From NCBI GenBank assembly GCA_026993525.1, contig JALWSS010000131.1, positions 1-53,279 on the forward strand: a stretch of 53,279 bases of DNA, written 5' to 3'. Below the pieces are notes generated by a model. The model was given only the letters and a program-made list of their open reading frames with translations. It was not told where the DNA came from and did not search any database. The position numbers and the translations under genes are program-made. Origin of the DNA: Saprospiraceae bacterium. Its GTDB lineage: Bacteria; Bacteroidota; Bacteroidia; Chitinophagales; Saprospiraceae. Shown here piece after piece: positions 9,480-16,976 of the stretch (the first letter of the stretch is position 1; every line of letters begins with the position of its first letter).

Positions 9480-9845
9480 ACCGAAGGAAATTCAGCAAGC
9501 TGCCGCATGACCTCACCGGCACCATTGACCAAAAAAGAGGGTTTACTGAAAGCGACATCAGAAGTAGCCCCCCGCTTCAGTAAAGAAGCCCGGATGGCCA
9601 ACAGGGCCCTGCTCGATGCCGTAGGACAGATTGCAAAACGCAACAACGCAACACTGGCCGAAACAGCACTGGATCGTGCCCATACCCGGCACCACCAAAG
9701 TGCATCGTTCGGAGGAAAACATTGGCGCCAGTATGCTGAAACTGAGCGCCGGAAACCTTGCAGCGCTGAACTCCCTGTCGGAGATATACCCATCACTTTA
9801 GAACACTATCCTGAGGATTTAGAGAAGATGGCAGGGCAACAAATG
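9480..9845 (+). pseudogene. Frameshifted C-terminal fragment of an aldo/keto reductase
   Basis: Pieces of one aldo/keto reductase appear in order but in different frames. 'DLTGTIDQKRGFTESDIRS' (about 9506-9565) is in one frame. 'PRFSKEARMANRALLDAVGQ' with '...IAKRNNATLAE' (about 9566-9667) is in the next. 'WIVPIPGTTKVHRSEENIGA' and its continuation (from 9670) are in a third. 'HYPEDLEKMAGQ' (about 9800-9840) is back in the second. In the family these segments are the NADPH-binding C-terminal part, with PIPGTTK contacting the cofactor. The N-terminal barrel and the 'IALAW' segment are missing. Upstream residues 'EFIEGFYRRKF' (from 9449) may derive from another gene, possibly an AraC N-terminus. 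This is clearly non-functional. Confidence 0.8.
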
Positions 9846-9906
9846 TCCGAATTGCTCTTATCTATTTATCTTGTGACGCATTTCATATAAACAACAGCAT
9901 CACACC

Positions 9907-10362
9907 ATGGCAAAATATAACCTCAACATCAACGGCAAACAGCACGACGTGGATGTGGATCCCGCAACGCCCATGCTATGGGTATTGCGCGACCACCTCG
10001 ACCTCGTTGGCACCAAATACGGGTGCGGCATTGCACAGTGCGGGGCCTGCACCGTCCTGCTCGGCGATGTGGCTGTGCGCTCCTGCTCAGTGCCGGTATC
10101 GCAGGTGGGGGAGCAGAAAATCACCACCATCGAAGGCTTGTCGGAAAAAGGCGACCATCCCCTGCAAGTGGCCTGGCTGGAAAACGACGTTCCGCAATGC
10201 GGCTACTGCCAGGCCGGTCAGATCATGAACGCTGCAGCATTGCTGAAAGCGAATCCAAACCCAACAGACGAGGAAATAGAGGCGGCCATGAACGGCAACC
10301 TCTGCCGTTGTGGAACCTATACCCGCATCAAAAAAGCCATCAAGGCTGCGGCGCAGCGATAG
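9907..10362 (+). CDS. 2Fe-2S subunit of a molybdenum hydroxylase (isoquinoline 1-oxidoreductase alpha-like)
   Basis: 151 residues, the usual length for the small subunit of xanthine-dehydrogenase-type enzymes. The plant-ferredoxin 2Fe-2S motif 'CGIAQCGAC' with a later 'RSCSVP' binds the first cluster. '[10 protein letters not shown]' and 'CRCGTY' in the helical C-terminal domain bind the second. It carries electrons from the molybdenum centre of the large subunit encoded 138 bp downstream to an acceptor, probably a cytochrome c. There is no FAD subunit in the locus, as in the isoquinoline-oxidoreductase subgroup. The substrate is not predictable. It has no signal peptide and probably rides with the Tat-exported partner. 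Confidence 0.92.
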   Translation: MAKYNLNINGKQHDVDVDPATPMLWVLRDHLDLVGTKYGCGIAQCGACTVLLGDVAVRSCSVPVSQVGEQKITTIEGLSEKGDHPLQVAWLENDVPQCGYCQAGQIMNAAALLKANPNPTDEEIEAAMNGNLCRCGTYTRIKKAIKAAAQR

Positions 10363-10408
10363 CCAACGGACTCCTCCTTTCTGTCCCTGGTCCGCCAACC
10401 TGAATAAC

Positions 10409-10492
10409 CCTTCAAAAACTCTCCCGGGCGCAGCCCTGGAAAAAAACCTTCAAAAACTCTCCCGGGCGCAGCCCCGGGAAAAACCTTCAAAC
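10409..10492. repeat. 38-bp tandem repeat between the two hydroxylase genes
   Basis: Two copies of a 38-bp unit start at 10409 and 10447 (CCTTCAAAAACTCTCCCGGG...), with the first bases of a third at 10484. Each unit holds a CCCGGG...CCCGGG-type inverted repeat (perfect in copy 2, arms 10461-10466 and 10473-10478). It could form a weak hairpin between the cistrons. It contains no credible gene. Confidence 0.8.
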
Positions 10493-10500
10493 CATCAGTC

Positions 10501-12696
10501 ATGGCACGCATAAAAACATCATACGGGAGGCGCTCATTTATCAAAACCACCGTGTTGGCCGGCGGCGGCATGATGCTCGGCTTCAGTTGGCTGGCAGGCT
10601 GCAAACCCGACAGCCCCAACGGAGAACTTGCCCTGCCCGATAACTGGTACGAACTCAACGGCTTTTTGAAAATCGGTGAAAACGGCGTGGTCACCATCAT
10701 GTCGCCCAACCCGGAGATCGGGCAGAACGTGAAGACCTCCATGCCCATGATCGTTGCCGAAGAGCTGGACGTTGACTGGAAACAGGTCATCGTGGAACAG
10801 GCCCCACTCAACACGGACATCTTCACCCGGCAGTTGGCCGGAGGCAGCCAGAGCATCCGGCAGGGCTGGAAGAGCCTGCGCATGGCCGGCGCCACCGCCC
10901 GCCACATGCTGCGCCAGGCCGCTGCCCGGGCATGGGGGGTACCCGTGGAAGAAATAATCACCGAAGCCGGCACCCTGAAACACCCGGCCAGCGGCAAGCG
11001 CGCCGGTTATGGTGAGTTTGCCTCGGCTGCCGCCAACCTGGAGGTACCCGACGAGGTGGAACTCAAAAACCTGAAAGACTTCAAGATCATCGGCACCTCA
11101 CGTCGCAATGTGGACGGCCGGAAAATCGTCACGGGCCAGCCGCTGTTCGGCCTCGACTATAAACGTGAAGGCATGCTCATCACCATGATGGAGCACCCAC
11201 CGGCCTTTGGCATGAAACTCAAGTCTTTTGACGACAGCACCGCCAGGGCCATGCCCGGCATCGTGGATGTGTTCAGCATCAACTCTTACCCCGACGACTA
11301 TGAGCGACAATGGAGCGACGTGGCCGCCTTCAACGAGTTTGTGGTAGTGGTGGGCAATAGCACCTGGGAAGTGATGCAGGCTAAAAAGGCCATGAAGGTG
11401 GAATGGGAGCGTGTTTCCGAAGCAGAAAATACCGAAAACCACCTGGAGCAACTGGCCTCCCTGGGTGAAAAACTGGCAGAAGTGAGGCGCCGGGACGGCA
11501 ACCCCGAAGCCGCCTTCAAAAGTGCCGCTCGCATTATCGAGCGAAGCTACTCGGCACCTTTCCTGGCCCACAACACCCTGGAGCCGATGAACTTCTTCGC
11601 CCACGTTACCGAAGACAAGGCAGAACTGGTGGGACCTGTTCAGACACCTGAATTCATGGAGAAAAGTGTGTCGGCACGCCTGGGACTGCCACTGGAGAAA
11701 ATCGACATCCAGATGACCCGCCAGGGCGGCGGGTTCGGGCGCAGGCTCTACGGCCACTTTTTGGTGGAAGCTGCTGTCATTTCCCGGAAGGTGGAAGCCC
11801 CCGTCAAGTTGATCTACACCCGTGAAGACGACATGAGCTTTGGAACCTACCGGCCCACCTACCACGCCACCTACCGGGCAGCACTGGACGAGAACAACAA
11901 CCTGCTTGCCTTCCATGTGCGGGCAGGCGGCATACCTGAAAGTCCCCTGTTTGCCAACCGCTTCCCGGCCGGCGCCATAGACAATTACCTGGCAGAAGCA
12001 TGGTCGGTGGAGTCCAACATCTCCACGGGTGCTTTTCGTGCGCCCCGGTCTAACTTCATTGCGGGTGCGGAGCAGGCCTTCCTCGATGAACTGGCCGAAG
12101 AAATGGGCAAGGACCCCATCGAGTTCAGGCTGGAACTGATGGAAAGGGCCAAAAACAACCCCGTCGGAGAAAACAACGACTACGACCCCGAACGCTATGC
12201 CGGCGTGTTGAAACTGGTCCGTGAAAAATCGGGCTGGGGAAATGAAAAACCGGGCGTGGGCAGGGGCGTCTCGGCCTATTACTGCCACAACTCCTATGTG
12301 GCCCAGGTGATGGACATTTCCATGAAAGACGGGCAACCGGTGATAGAACAAGTGCATTGCGCCATTGATTGCGGCATCGTCGTAAACCCGGATGCCGCCA
12401 CGAACCTTGCGGAAGGCGGCATCGTGGACGGCATCGGCCACGCCATGTTCAGCGAGCTGACCTTCAAAGACGGAGCCCCCGAACAGAAAAACTTCGACCG
12501 TTACCGCCTCATCCGCCACAGCGAAGCACCGAAATCCATAGAAGTGCACTTCGTTGAAAACGACACAGACCCCACCGGCCTCGGTGAGCCGCCTTTCCCC
12601 CCCATCATGGGCGCACTGGCCAACGCCCTCTACCGGGCAACCGGAAAACGCGTGTACCACCAGCCTTTCATGGGCAACCGGCAAGTGCCGGGTTGA
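10501..12696 (+). CDS. Molybdopterin-binding large subunit, isoquinoline 1-oxidoreductase beta-like
   Basis: 731 residues. The N-terminus has a twin-arginine motif (R10-R11-S-F-I-K) and hydrophobic stretch ending 'LAGC' (Cys34), so it is a Tat substrate that may also be lipidated. The body is the aldehyde oxidase/xanthine dehydrogenase molybdenum-binding fold. 'RQGGGFGRRLYGHF' and 'TGAFRAPRSN' are cofactor loops. 'GLGEPPFPPIMGAL' near the end holds the Glu expected to act as catalytic base. It probably oxidises an aldehyde or N-heterocycle in the periplasm with the upstream 2Fe-2S subunit. The gene is GC-rich and codon-biased like the other housekeeping-type genes here. A terminator follows directly. 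Confidence 0.92.
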   Translation: MARIKTSYGRRSFIKTTVLAGGGMMLGFSWLAGCKPDSPNGELALPDNWYELNGFLKIGENGVVTIMSPNPEIGQNVKTSMPMIVAEELDVDWKQVIVEQAPLNTDIFTRQLAGGSQSIRQGWKSLRMAGATARHMLRQAAARAWGVPVEEIITEAGTLKHPASGKRAGYGEFASAAANLEVPDEVELKNLKDFKIIGTSRRNVDGRKIVTGQPLFGLDYKREGMLITMMEHPPAFGMKLKSFDDSTARAMPGIVDVFSINSYPDDYERQWSDVAAFNEFVVVVGNSTWEVMQAKKAMKVEWERVSEAENTENHLEQLASLGEKLAEVRRRDGNPEAAFKSAARIIERSYSAPFLAHNTLEPMNFFAHVTEDKAELVGPVQTPEFMEKSVSARLGLPLEKIDIQMTRQGGGFGRRLYGHFLVEAAVISRKVEAPVKLIYTREDDMSFGTYRPTYHATYRAALDENNNLLAFHVRAGGIPESPLFANRFPAGAIDNYLAEAWSVESNISTGAFRAPRSNFIAGAEQAFLDELAEEMGKDPIEFRLELMERAKNNPVGENNDYDPERYAGVLKLVREKSGWGNEKPGVGRGVSAYYCHNSYVAQVMDISMKDGQPVIEQVHCAIDCGIVVNPDAATNLAEGGIVDGIGHAMFSELTFKDGAPEQKNFDRYRLIRHSEAPKSIEVHFVENDTDPTGLGEPPFPPIMGALANALYRATGKRVYHQPFMGNRQVPG

Positions 12697-12700
12697 GACA

Positions 12701-12727
12701 AAAAAGGCGGCCGAAAGCCGCCTTTTT
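12701..12727 (+). terminator. Terminator of the molybdenum hydroxylase operon
   Basis: Perfect 11-bp stem (AAAAAGGCGGC at 12701-12711 with 12717-12727) and a 5-nt loop CGAAA, ending in TTTTT. The A-run on the other side means it could also work for the opposite strand. Confidence 0.9.
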
Positions 12728-12731
12728 CGAT

Positions 12732-12808
12732 TTGAGGAATTGAGGAATTGAGGAACTGAGGAATTGAGGAATGAGTGCCCCGATCCCGAACGCTTTCGGG
12801 ATCGGGGC
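12732..12808. repeat. TTGAGGAA octamer array plus 14-bp perfect hairpin
   Basis: Five contiguous copies of the octamer TTGAGGAA (12732-12771, the fourth with one change) are followed by a perfect inverted repeat, GCCCCGATCCCGAA at 12777-12790 with 12795-12808 and a 4-nt loop. More GAGGAATTG words follow to ~12825. The same word family appears reversed near 120-190, so this is a dispersed non-coding element. Confidence 0.85.
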
Positions 12809-12923
12809 GTTCAGGAATTGAGGCGCCTTCAACAATAAAAATCCATTGTTGTTGAACCGGAGTTCGGCAGTACAAGTGGCTGCAAGCACACCGGATTGTG
12901 AACAAGAGCCACAACAACCGCCC

Positions 12924-14129
12924 TCATTTTCCCCAAAATTTTCGATACCCGATATTAAGTTCCAGGGCTTTGGCTGATGAGAAATGGTAAGCACGGACGT
13001 TCAGACCCACAAAGAGGTGCTCATTCAGGTGGTATTTGACACCCAGCCGCTGCTCCAGCCGGGGGGTGGATTTGAAAAACTGTTTTCGAAGAACAATGTA
13101 TCCGAGGCCCATGTAAATGGACAGGCGGTTGATGGAATTTTCTCCCGTGAGGAATACCGAAGTGCCGAGTTTGTCCCTGAATGGAACGGCGTTTTTGTCC
13201 ACCCGGCCTTCCAGAACTGCCGTTTTGATGCCGTTGGTACCGTCGTAGAAGAAATCCAGCCCCGCACCGCACTTGAATCGCCGGTTCAGCACCCGGTTGT
13301 AAGCGGCAAAGACATTGACCATGGGGAAATTCCAGCCGTAAGTTTCCGGAGGCCAGTAATTGTTGCTGGCACTGAACTCCACCTGCCGGGTGCTTATTCC
13401 GAGGAAACCATAGAGTTCATTTTTCTGAATATCCGCATTATTCAACTCAGCCGGGTTTCGCTTCGCAAAGTACTCCTCACCTGTTACCCACCTCAAACCG
13501 AGGCGGTAACCAAATACGTTGACGCCCTTTTGCGGTTCACGGGTATTGCCGTTTGAGATGTGCGTCAGCCGGACAGATGGTTCCAGCCACAGGTGCTTTT
13601 CCAATCTGAAGGCCAGGCCACCACCCACCTCGCTGAACACATTCACAGGCGTGGCAAAAATGTCATTGGGCAAAGTTGCCCTGGGGTCGTAGTATTTCAT
13701 GCCCGTGGCCATACCCAGGGAGGCATACGTGTTCAGTTGCAGAAATCTCCACCTGAGCAGGTTGCCTTCCACAAAGGCATATAAAGCCATGGGGTTGCCG
13801 AGTTCTTGCCGCCGCAGCACCCTCAGGTAATGCAGCCCGATTCCATACTTCGGAAAATTGTTGGCAGCATGCCAGGCATCGTCGCCATTGGTTTGCCAGC
13901 CATATTCAATAATATAGGAATTGGTATAGCGGAATATCTCACCTTCATCATTCGGAGTGTTGAAAAAGGGGGTGTTGATTGGAAGAAACTCCCCTCGCAT
14001 GAAGGAAAGCCGGTACATCGGCAGGTCTTTGCCACTTCGGATTTGTCCTGTCAGGGTTCCAATGGCAATGGTCCATTGGAGCAGCAACAGAAGCAGCCGT
14101 TTCAATGCACATAGGGTTGGCGCTTTCAT
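12924..14129 (-). CDS. Acyloxyacyl hydrolase, PagL-like lipid A 3-O-deacylase
   Basis: 401 residues, with a signal peptide (MKAPTLCALKRLLLLLLQW...GQIRSG) and a beta-barrel-like body. Near the middle, 'LTHISNGNTREPQKGVNVFG' corresponds to the PagL active-site region, where 'H-S-N' followed by P and N-x-G is conserved. The His and Ser are the catalytic pair of the family. The likely role is removing an ester-linked acyl chain from lipid A in the outer membrane. The protein is about twice the length of Salmonella PagL; residues after ~235 form a second strand-rich half with no assigned function. Its 5' end and upstream DNA are tandemly triplicated (14037-14569), so the promoter region is unusual. 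Confidence 0.8.
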   Translation of the reverse strand: MKAPTLCALKRLLLLLLQWTIAIGTLTGQIRSGKDLPMYRLSFMRGEFLPINTPFFNTPNDEGEIFRYTNSYIIEYGWQTNGDDAWHAANNFPKYGIGLHYLRVLRRQELGNPMALYAFVEGNLLRWRFLQLNTYASLGMATGMKYYDPRATLPNDIFATPVNVFSEVGGGLAFRLEKHLWLEPSVRLTHISNGNTREPQKGVNVFGYRLGLRWVTGEEYFAKRNPAELNNADIQKNELYGFLGISTRQVEFSASNNYWPPETYGWNFPMVNVFAAYNRVLNRRFKCGAGLDFFYDGTNGIKTAVLEGRVDKNAVPFRDKLGTSVFLTGENSINRLSIYMGLGYIVLRKQFFKSTPRLEQRLGVKYHLNEHLFVGLNVRAYHFSSAKALELNIGYRKFWGK

Positions 14130-14223
14130 AGCGTTGTGCTTTTGGCAATCATTACGTACTGTCGATCTCCTGATCGACAGCCTCTACTCTTCCCTCTGTC
14201 CTTCAGCGATCTGGAGATCGCTG

Positions 14224-14337
14224 CTACGTACTGTCGATCCCGCTGCGGATTTGTCCTGTCAGGGTTCCAATGGCAATGGTCCATTGGAGCAACAACAGAA
14301 GCAGCCGTTTCAATGCACACAGGGTTGGCGCTTTCAT
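14224..14337 (-). pseudogene. Duplicated signal-peptide mini-ORF (copy 2)
   Basis: 37 codons, identical in sense to the deacylase signal peptide (MKAPTLCALKRLLLLLLQWT...) through 'GQIRSG'. It then runs into repeat DNA, giving 'IDST' and TAG at 14224-14226. It keeps its own copy of the upstream region, so it could be expressed as a free signal peptide. It is most simply a by-product of the tandem duplication. Confidence 0.7.
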
Positions 14338-14431
14338 AGCGTTGTGCTTTTGGCAATCATTACGTACTGTCGATCTCCTGATCGACAGCCTCTACTCTTC
14401 CCTCTGTCCTTCAGCGATCTGGAAATCGCTG

Positions 14432-14545
14432 CTACGTACTGTCGATCCCGCTGCGGATTTGTCCTGTCAGGGTTCCAATGGCAATGGTCCATTGGAGCAA
14501 CAACAGAAGCAGCCGTTTCAATGCACATAGGGTTGGCGCTTTCAT
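14432..14545 (-). pseudogene. Duplicated signal-peptide mini-ORF (copy 3)
   Basis: A second 37-codon copy, starting at ATG 14545 and ending in TAG at 14432-14434 after 'GQIRSGIDST'. It is the outermost copy; upstream of 14569 the sequence is unique. The original promoter may therefore lie before this copy, with transcription crossing both mini-ORFs before reaching the full deacylase gene. Confidence 0.7.
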
Positions 14546-14569
14546 AGCGTTGTGCTTTTGGCAATCATT

Positions 14570-14973
14570 CGGTTCTAACGCCTTTACAACGCTTTACCCT
14601 ACGCTTTTGCTTACCCCAAAGCAATGACATTGTTGTATGACCGGGATGATTCTTTGCAAGAACAGGAAAACAGAGCTCCGGGCAAAATGTGCCTGTTACC
14701 AGCGCCTCGAAGTACTGCCGAAGCATGTTTATCCGACTTAGGCAGGAATGCTGTGCTACTGTAGCATAATGTTCACGACATAGAAGGATTGAATCCCCCC
14801 AATGAGTTTGGATCATCTCCTGTCTGGACAGATATGGAAGACCGGCTGGACAGGCTCATCCCTATATTGGCAATTGAGGCGATGATTTAGGGTCACCACC
14901 TCAAATAATCTTCTGACTTGGGTATTCATTCAACATAATTACAGACTGCGCAAAATGAACAACGAGATCGCTG
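14570..14973. other. Gene-free stretch
   Basis: No supported gene on either strand. A plus-strand frame near 14770-14888 reads 'TDMEDRLDRLIPILAIEAMI', which looks protein-like but is short and matches nothing I recognise. It may be a relic. The promoter of the triplicated deacylase locus presumably lies at the left edge. Confidence 0.4.
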
Positions 14974-15543
14974 TTACTTCTTCACAAACTTCGTCAGAAT
15001 GACAATCTGTTGGCCGTTCACCCTGCCTTCGATATGTTCGGGGTTATCCTGAACCAGCCGGATATTCCTCACGGCGGTGCCACGTTTGGCGGTGAATCCG
15101 CCCCCTTTCACGTTGAGGTCCTTGATCAGCACCACGTTGTCTCCGTTTTGCAACTGAACGCCGTTGGAGTCGAGGTGTACAACGGTATTTTCAGCAGCAC
15201 GGGCTTCTGCCTCCGCCCAATCTTTTGTTTCCTCATCCAGGTACATCAAATCCAGCAAATCCTGGGGCCATCCTTCGGCCCTGAGGCGGTCCAGCATGCG
15301 CCATGCCACCACTTTTACGGCCGGCACCTCACTCCACATGCTGTCATTCAGGCAGCGCCAGTGGTTGGGATCCATCTTTTGGGGATTCTCAATCTGGGTG
15401 TTGCAGGTGCTGCATATCCAAACACAGTCATCTGAGGAGTTGCCTTCTTTGGGAAAAACGGTCATTGCAGAAAGTTCTTCTGTGCCACCACACAATTCGC
15501 AGACTCCGCCGCTCCTGGCTTCGAGGGATTTATTCAAGCTCAT
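14974..15543 (-). CDS. phnA: PhnA-domain zinc-ribbon protein
   Basis: 189 residues from the ATG at 15543 (MSLNKSLEARSGG). The N-terminal zinc ribbon has two Cys pairs, 'CELCGG' and 'CSTCN'. The C-terminal part is the PhnA domain, including 'VHLDSNGVQLQNGDNVVLIK' and 'DLNVKGGGFTAKRGT', an SH3-like barrel. The name comes from the E. coli phosphonate region (yjdM), but the protein is not required for phosphonate breakdown and its molecular role is unclear. An eight-codon upstream extension to 15567 is less likely. The family is easy to recognise. Confidence 0.9.
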   Translation of the reverse strand: MSLNKSLEARSGGVCELCGGTEELSAMTVFPKEGNSSDDCVWICSTCNTQIENPQKMDPNHWRCLNDSMWSEVPAVKVVAWRMLDRLRAEGWPQDLLDLMYLDEETKDWAEAEARAAENTVVHLDSNGVQLQNGDNVVLIKDLNVKGGGFTAKRGTAVRNIRLVQDNPEHIEGRVNGQQIVILTKFVKK

Positions 15544-15865
15544 TTCAGCGATATTAAAGATTTGCAAATAAAATAGCCCGGTGTTGATCTTCCGGTTTTC
15601 TTAAAAGGCCGCAAAGGTAAGATTACCTGCCACGGAAGACTGGCAGACCTGTCTCCTTTGCAAATAATTTGATTTCAGACCCTGGCACGCTATATTTTTA
15701 AAAGCAAGAATCCGGACCTTTTTGCAGAGGCCCGGACTCGATTTCTATGAAAAGAAAATAAGCGCTATTTTTCTCTTCCTTCCAGGTTTAGCGAAGCAAA
15801 ACTTGAATTCACCGACCTGGCAGGTGCAATCAACCAAGCATTTTTTCAGCGATCAGGAGACGCCG
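15544..15865. other. Gene-free stretch
   Basis: About 320 bp between the PhnA gene and the end of the cytochrome gene. I see no credible gene. A weak interrupted GC-rich dyad near 15710-15738 (TCCGGACC...GGCCCGGA) could act as a terminator of the cytochrome transcript. Confidence 0.35.
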
Positions 15866-16825
15866 TTACCAGTTCCGGTCCACCTCGTTCCTGATGGGTG
15901 GGATGGTTTGGAGCCAGGCGTAAATGGCCGACACCTCCTCCTCGCTCAAAGCCGCATAGGGAACCATGGGGGGACGCAGCATTTTTCCATCTGGTCGCTG
16001 CGCAAAACGAACGGCTTTGGAAAACTCCTCCTCCGTCCAGTTGCCGATGCCGGTTTCTTTGTCCATGGTAATATTGGCAGAATTGATCAGGGTTTCCCCA
16101 TCCCTCGGATCAATGAGGATGTTGCCACCGCCCATGAATCCGGGTGAATTTTCGGGAACGAAGCTGTCGTTGGTCTTAAAATCGGCAGAGTGGCACTGGT
16201 AGCAATCAAACTTGGCCACAGCCAGGTAACGGCCCCAGGCCACCTTGTCTGAGGGGTCGGGTTCGGTGATGGGCGCTTCCGGATAAGGCAAAGGTTTGAA
16301 AGCCACCCTGCACAGCAACTTGGACAAAAAGGAGGGCTGCGGTGCCGGCTGAACTTTGTCCGAGGGCTCCAGTTCCGGCTGGTCAGACCTGAGGTAGGCG
16401 ATAATGCTGTGCAGGTCTTTGTCGCTAAGCAACGGGAACTTCGGCATCCAGGGCGGGGCATAGCTGCCATCCCTTTTCACACCGGTTCGCAACAGATAGG
16501 CCAGTTCACCATCGGTATAGCCGTAAATCTTGGCCTTGTCAGAATGTGTAATGTTGGGAACCCACACCTTGCCGAATTCCGGTACGAGGTCGTTCATGTA
16601 ACGGCCGCTCAGCTTGCCATCCTCTCCCCGGTGGCAATTGGCGCAAAGCATGCCGGCAATGCGCTTCCCTTCGGCAATCATGGCGCTGTCGGCCTCCACT
16701 TTCAGCTCAGGGGCCTTGACTTCATAGGTGGGAATGCCGCTAAAGTGGATGGTGGCGGCACCTATCACCAGCACCAGAACAATGACACCCAGGATGATGC
16801 CCAGGATTTTCAACACTTTTTTCAT
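15866..16825 (-). CDS. Membrane-anchored dihaem cytochrome c
   Basis: 319 residues. An N-terminal transmembrane anchor (residues ~5-30) is followed by two cytochrome c domains with haem motifs C61-A-N-C-H65 and C209-Y-Q-C-H213. Candidate axial Met ligands are in 'PPWMPKFPLLSDKDL' (~127-141) and 'PDGKMLRPPMVPYAALS' (~280-296), both typical of class I domains. It should be a periplasm-facing electron carrier. The family is often annotated as c-type cytochrome near alcohol/aldehyde dehydrogenases, and the molybdenum hydroxylase at 9.9-12.7 kb is a plausible but unproven partner. The gene is divergent from the HupE operon, with the 72-bp repeat array in its upstream region. Confidence 0.88.
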   Translation of the reverse strand: MKKVLKILGIILGVIVLVLVIGAATIHFSGIPTYEVKAPELKVEADSAMIAEGKRIAGMLCANCHRGEDGKLSGRYMNDLVPEFGKVWVPNITHSDKAKIYGYTDGELAYLLRTGVKRDGSYAPPWMPKFPLLSDKDLHSIIAYLRSDQPELEPSDKVQPAPQPSFLSKLLCRVAFKPLPYPEAPITEPDPSDKVAWGRYLAVAKFDCYQCHSADFKTNDSFVPENSPGFMGGGNILIDPRDGETLINSANITMDKETGIGNWTEEEFSKAVRFAQRPDGKMLRPPMVPYAALSEEEVSAIYAWLQTIPPIRNEVDRNW

Positions 16826-16976
16826 AGCTAAAGGATTTATTGGTCACAAAATGAAATTGAAAGCAAAGGTTGAAGATCCATTGATGAGGGGCTTTCACAA
16901 ATGTCGCAAAGACTGTCAAGATTGTCGCACCCGTTGAGGAGCGGCACAAATTGCGAAAAATAATTGACTTCAAATG

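Larger units (their letters stand above)
14037..14569. repeat. 208-bp tandem triplication of the pagL-like gene 5' end
   Basis: A 208-bp unit occurs from ~14037, ~14245 and ~14453, the last copy stopping near 14569. Matching start codons lie at 14129, 14337 and 14545, exactly 208 bp apart. Each full unit joins the first ~33 codons of the deacylase gene to its upstream region and one 72-bp double-dyad repeat (14157-14228 and 14365-14436) of the kind arrayed at 16977-17694. Copies differ at only a few positions, so the duplication is recent. The junction joins a partial 72-bp unit (TACTGTCGATCC) to the gene, which suggests recombination at the repeat. Confidence 0.9.

Noticed and set aside
11098-12684. 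528-codon antisense frame in the molybdenum hydroxylase gene
   Set aside because: It is a shadow of a GC-rich, codon-biased gene; the sense strand encodes a clear enzyme and the antisense product has no family features.
14224-14337. Signal-peptide mini-ORFs as genuine small genes
   Set aside because: They end in repeat DNA and are explained fully by tandem duplication, so they are listed as duplicated fragments.
14565-14816. 83-codon minus-strand frame
   Set aside because: No family features, starts in intergenic DNA and ends at the edge of the duplication.
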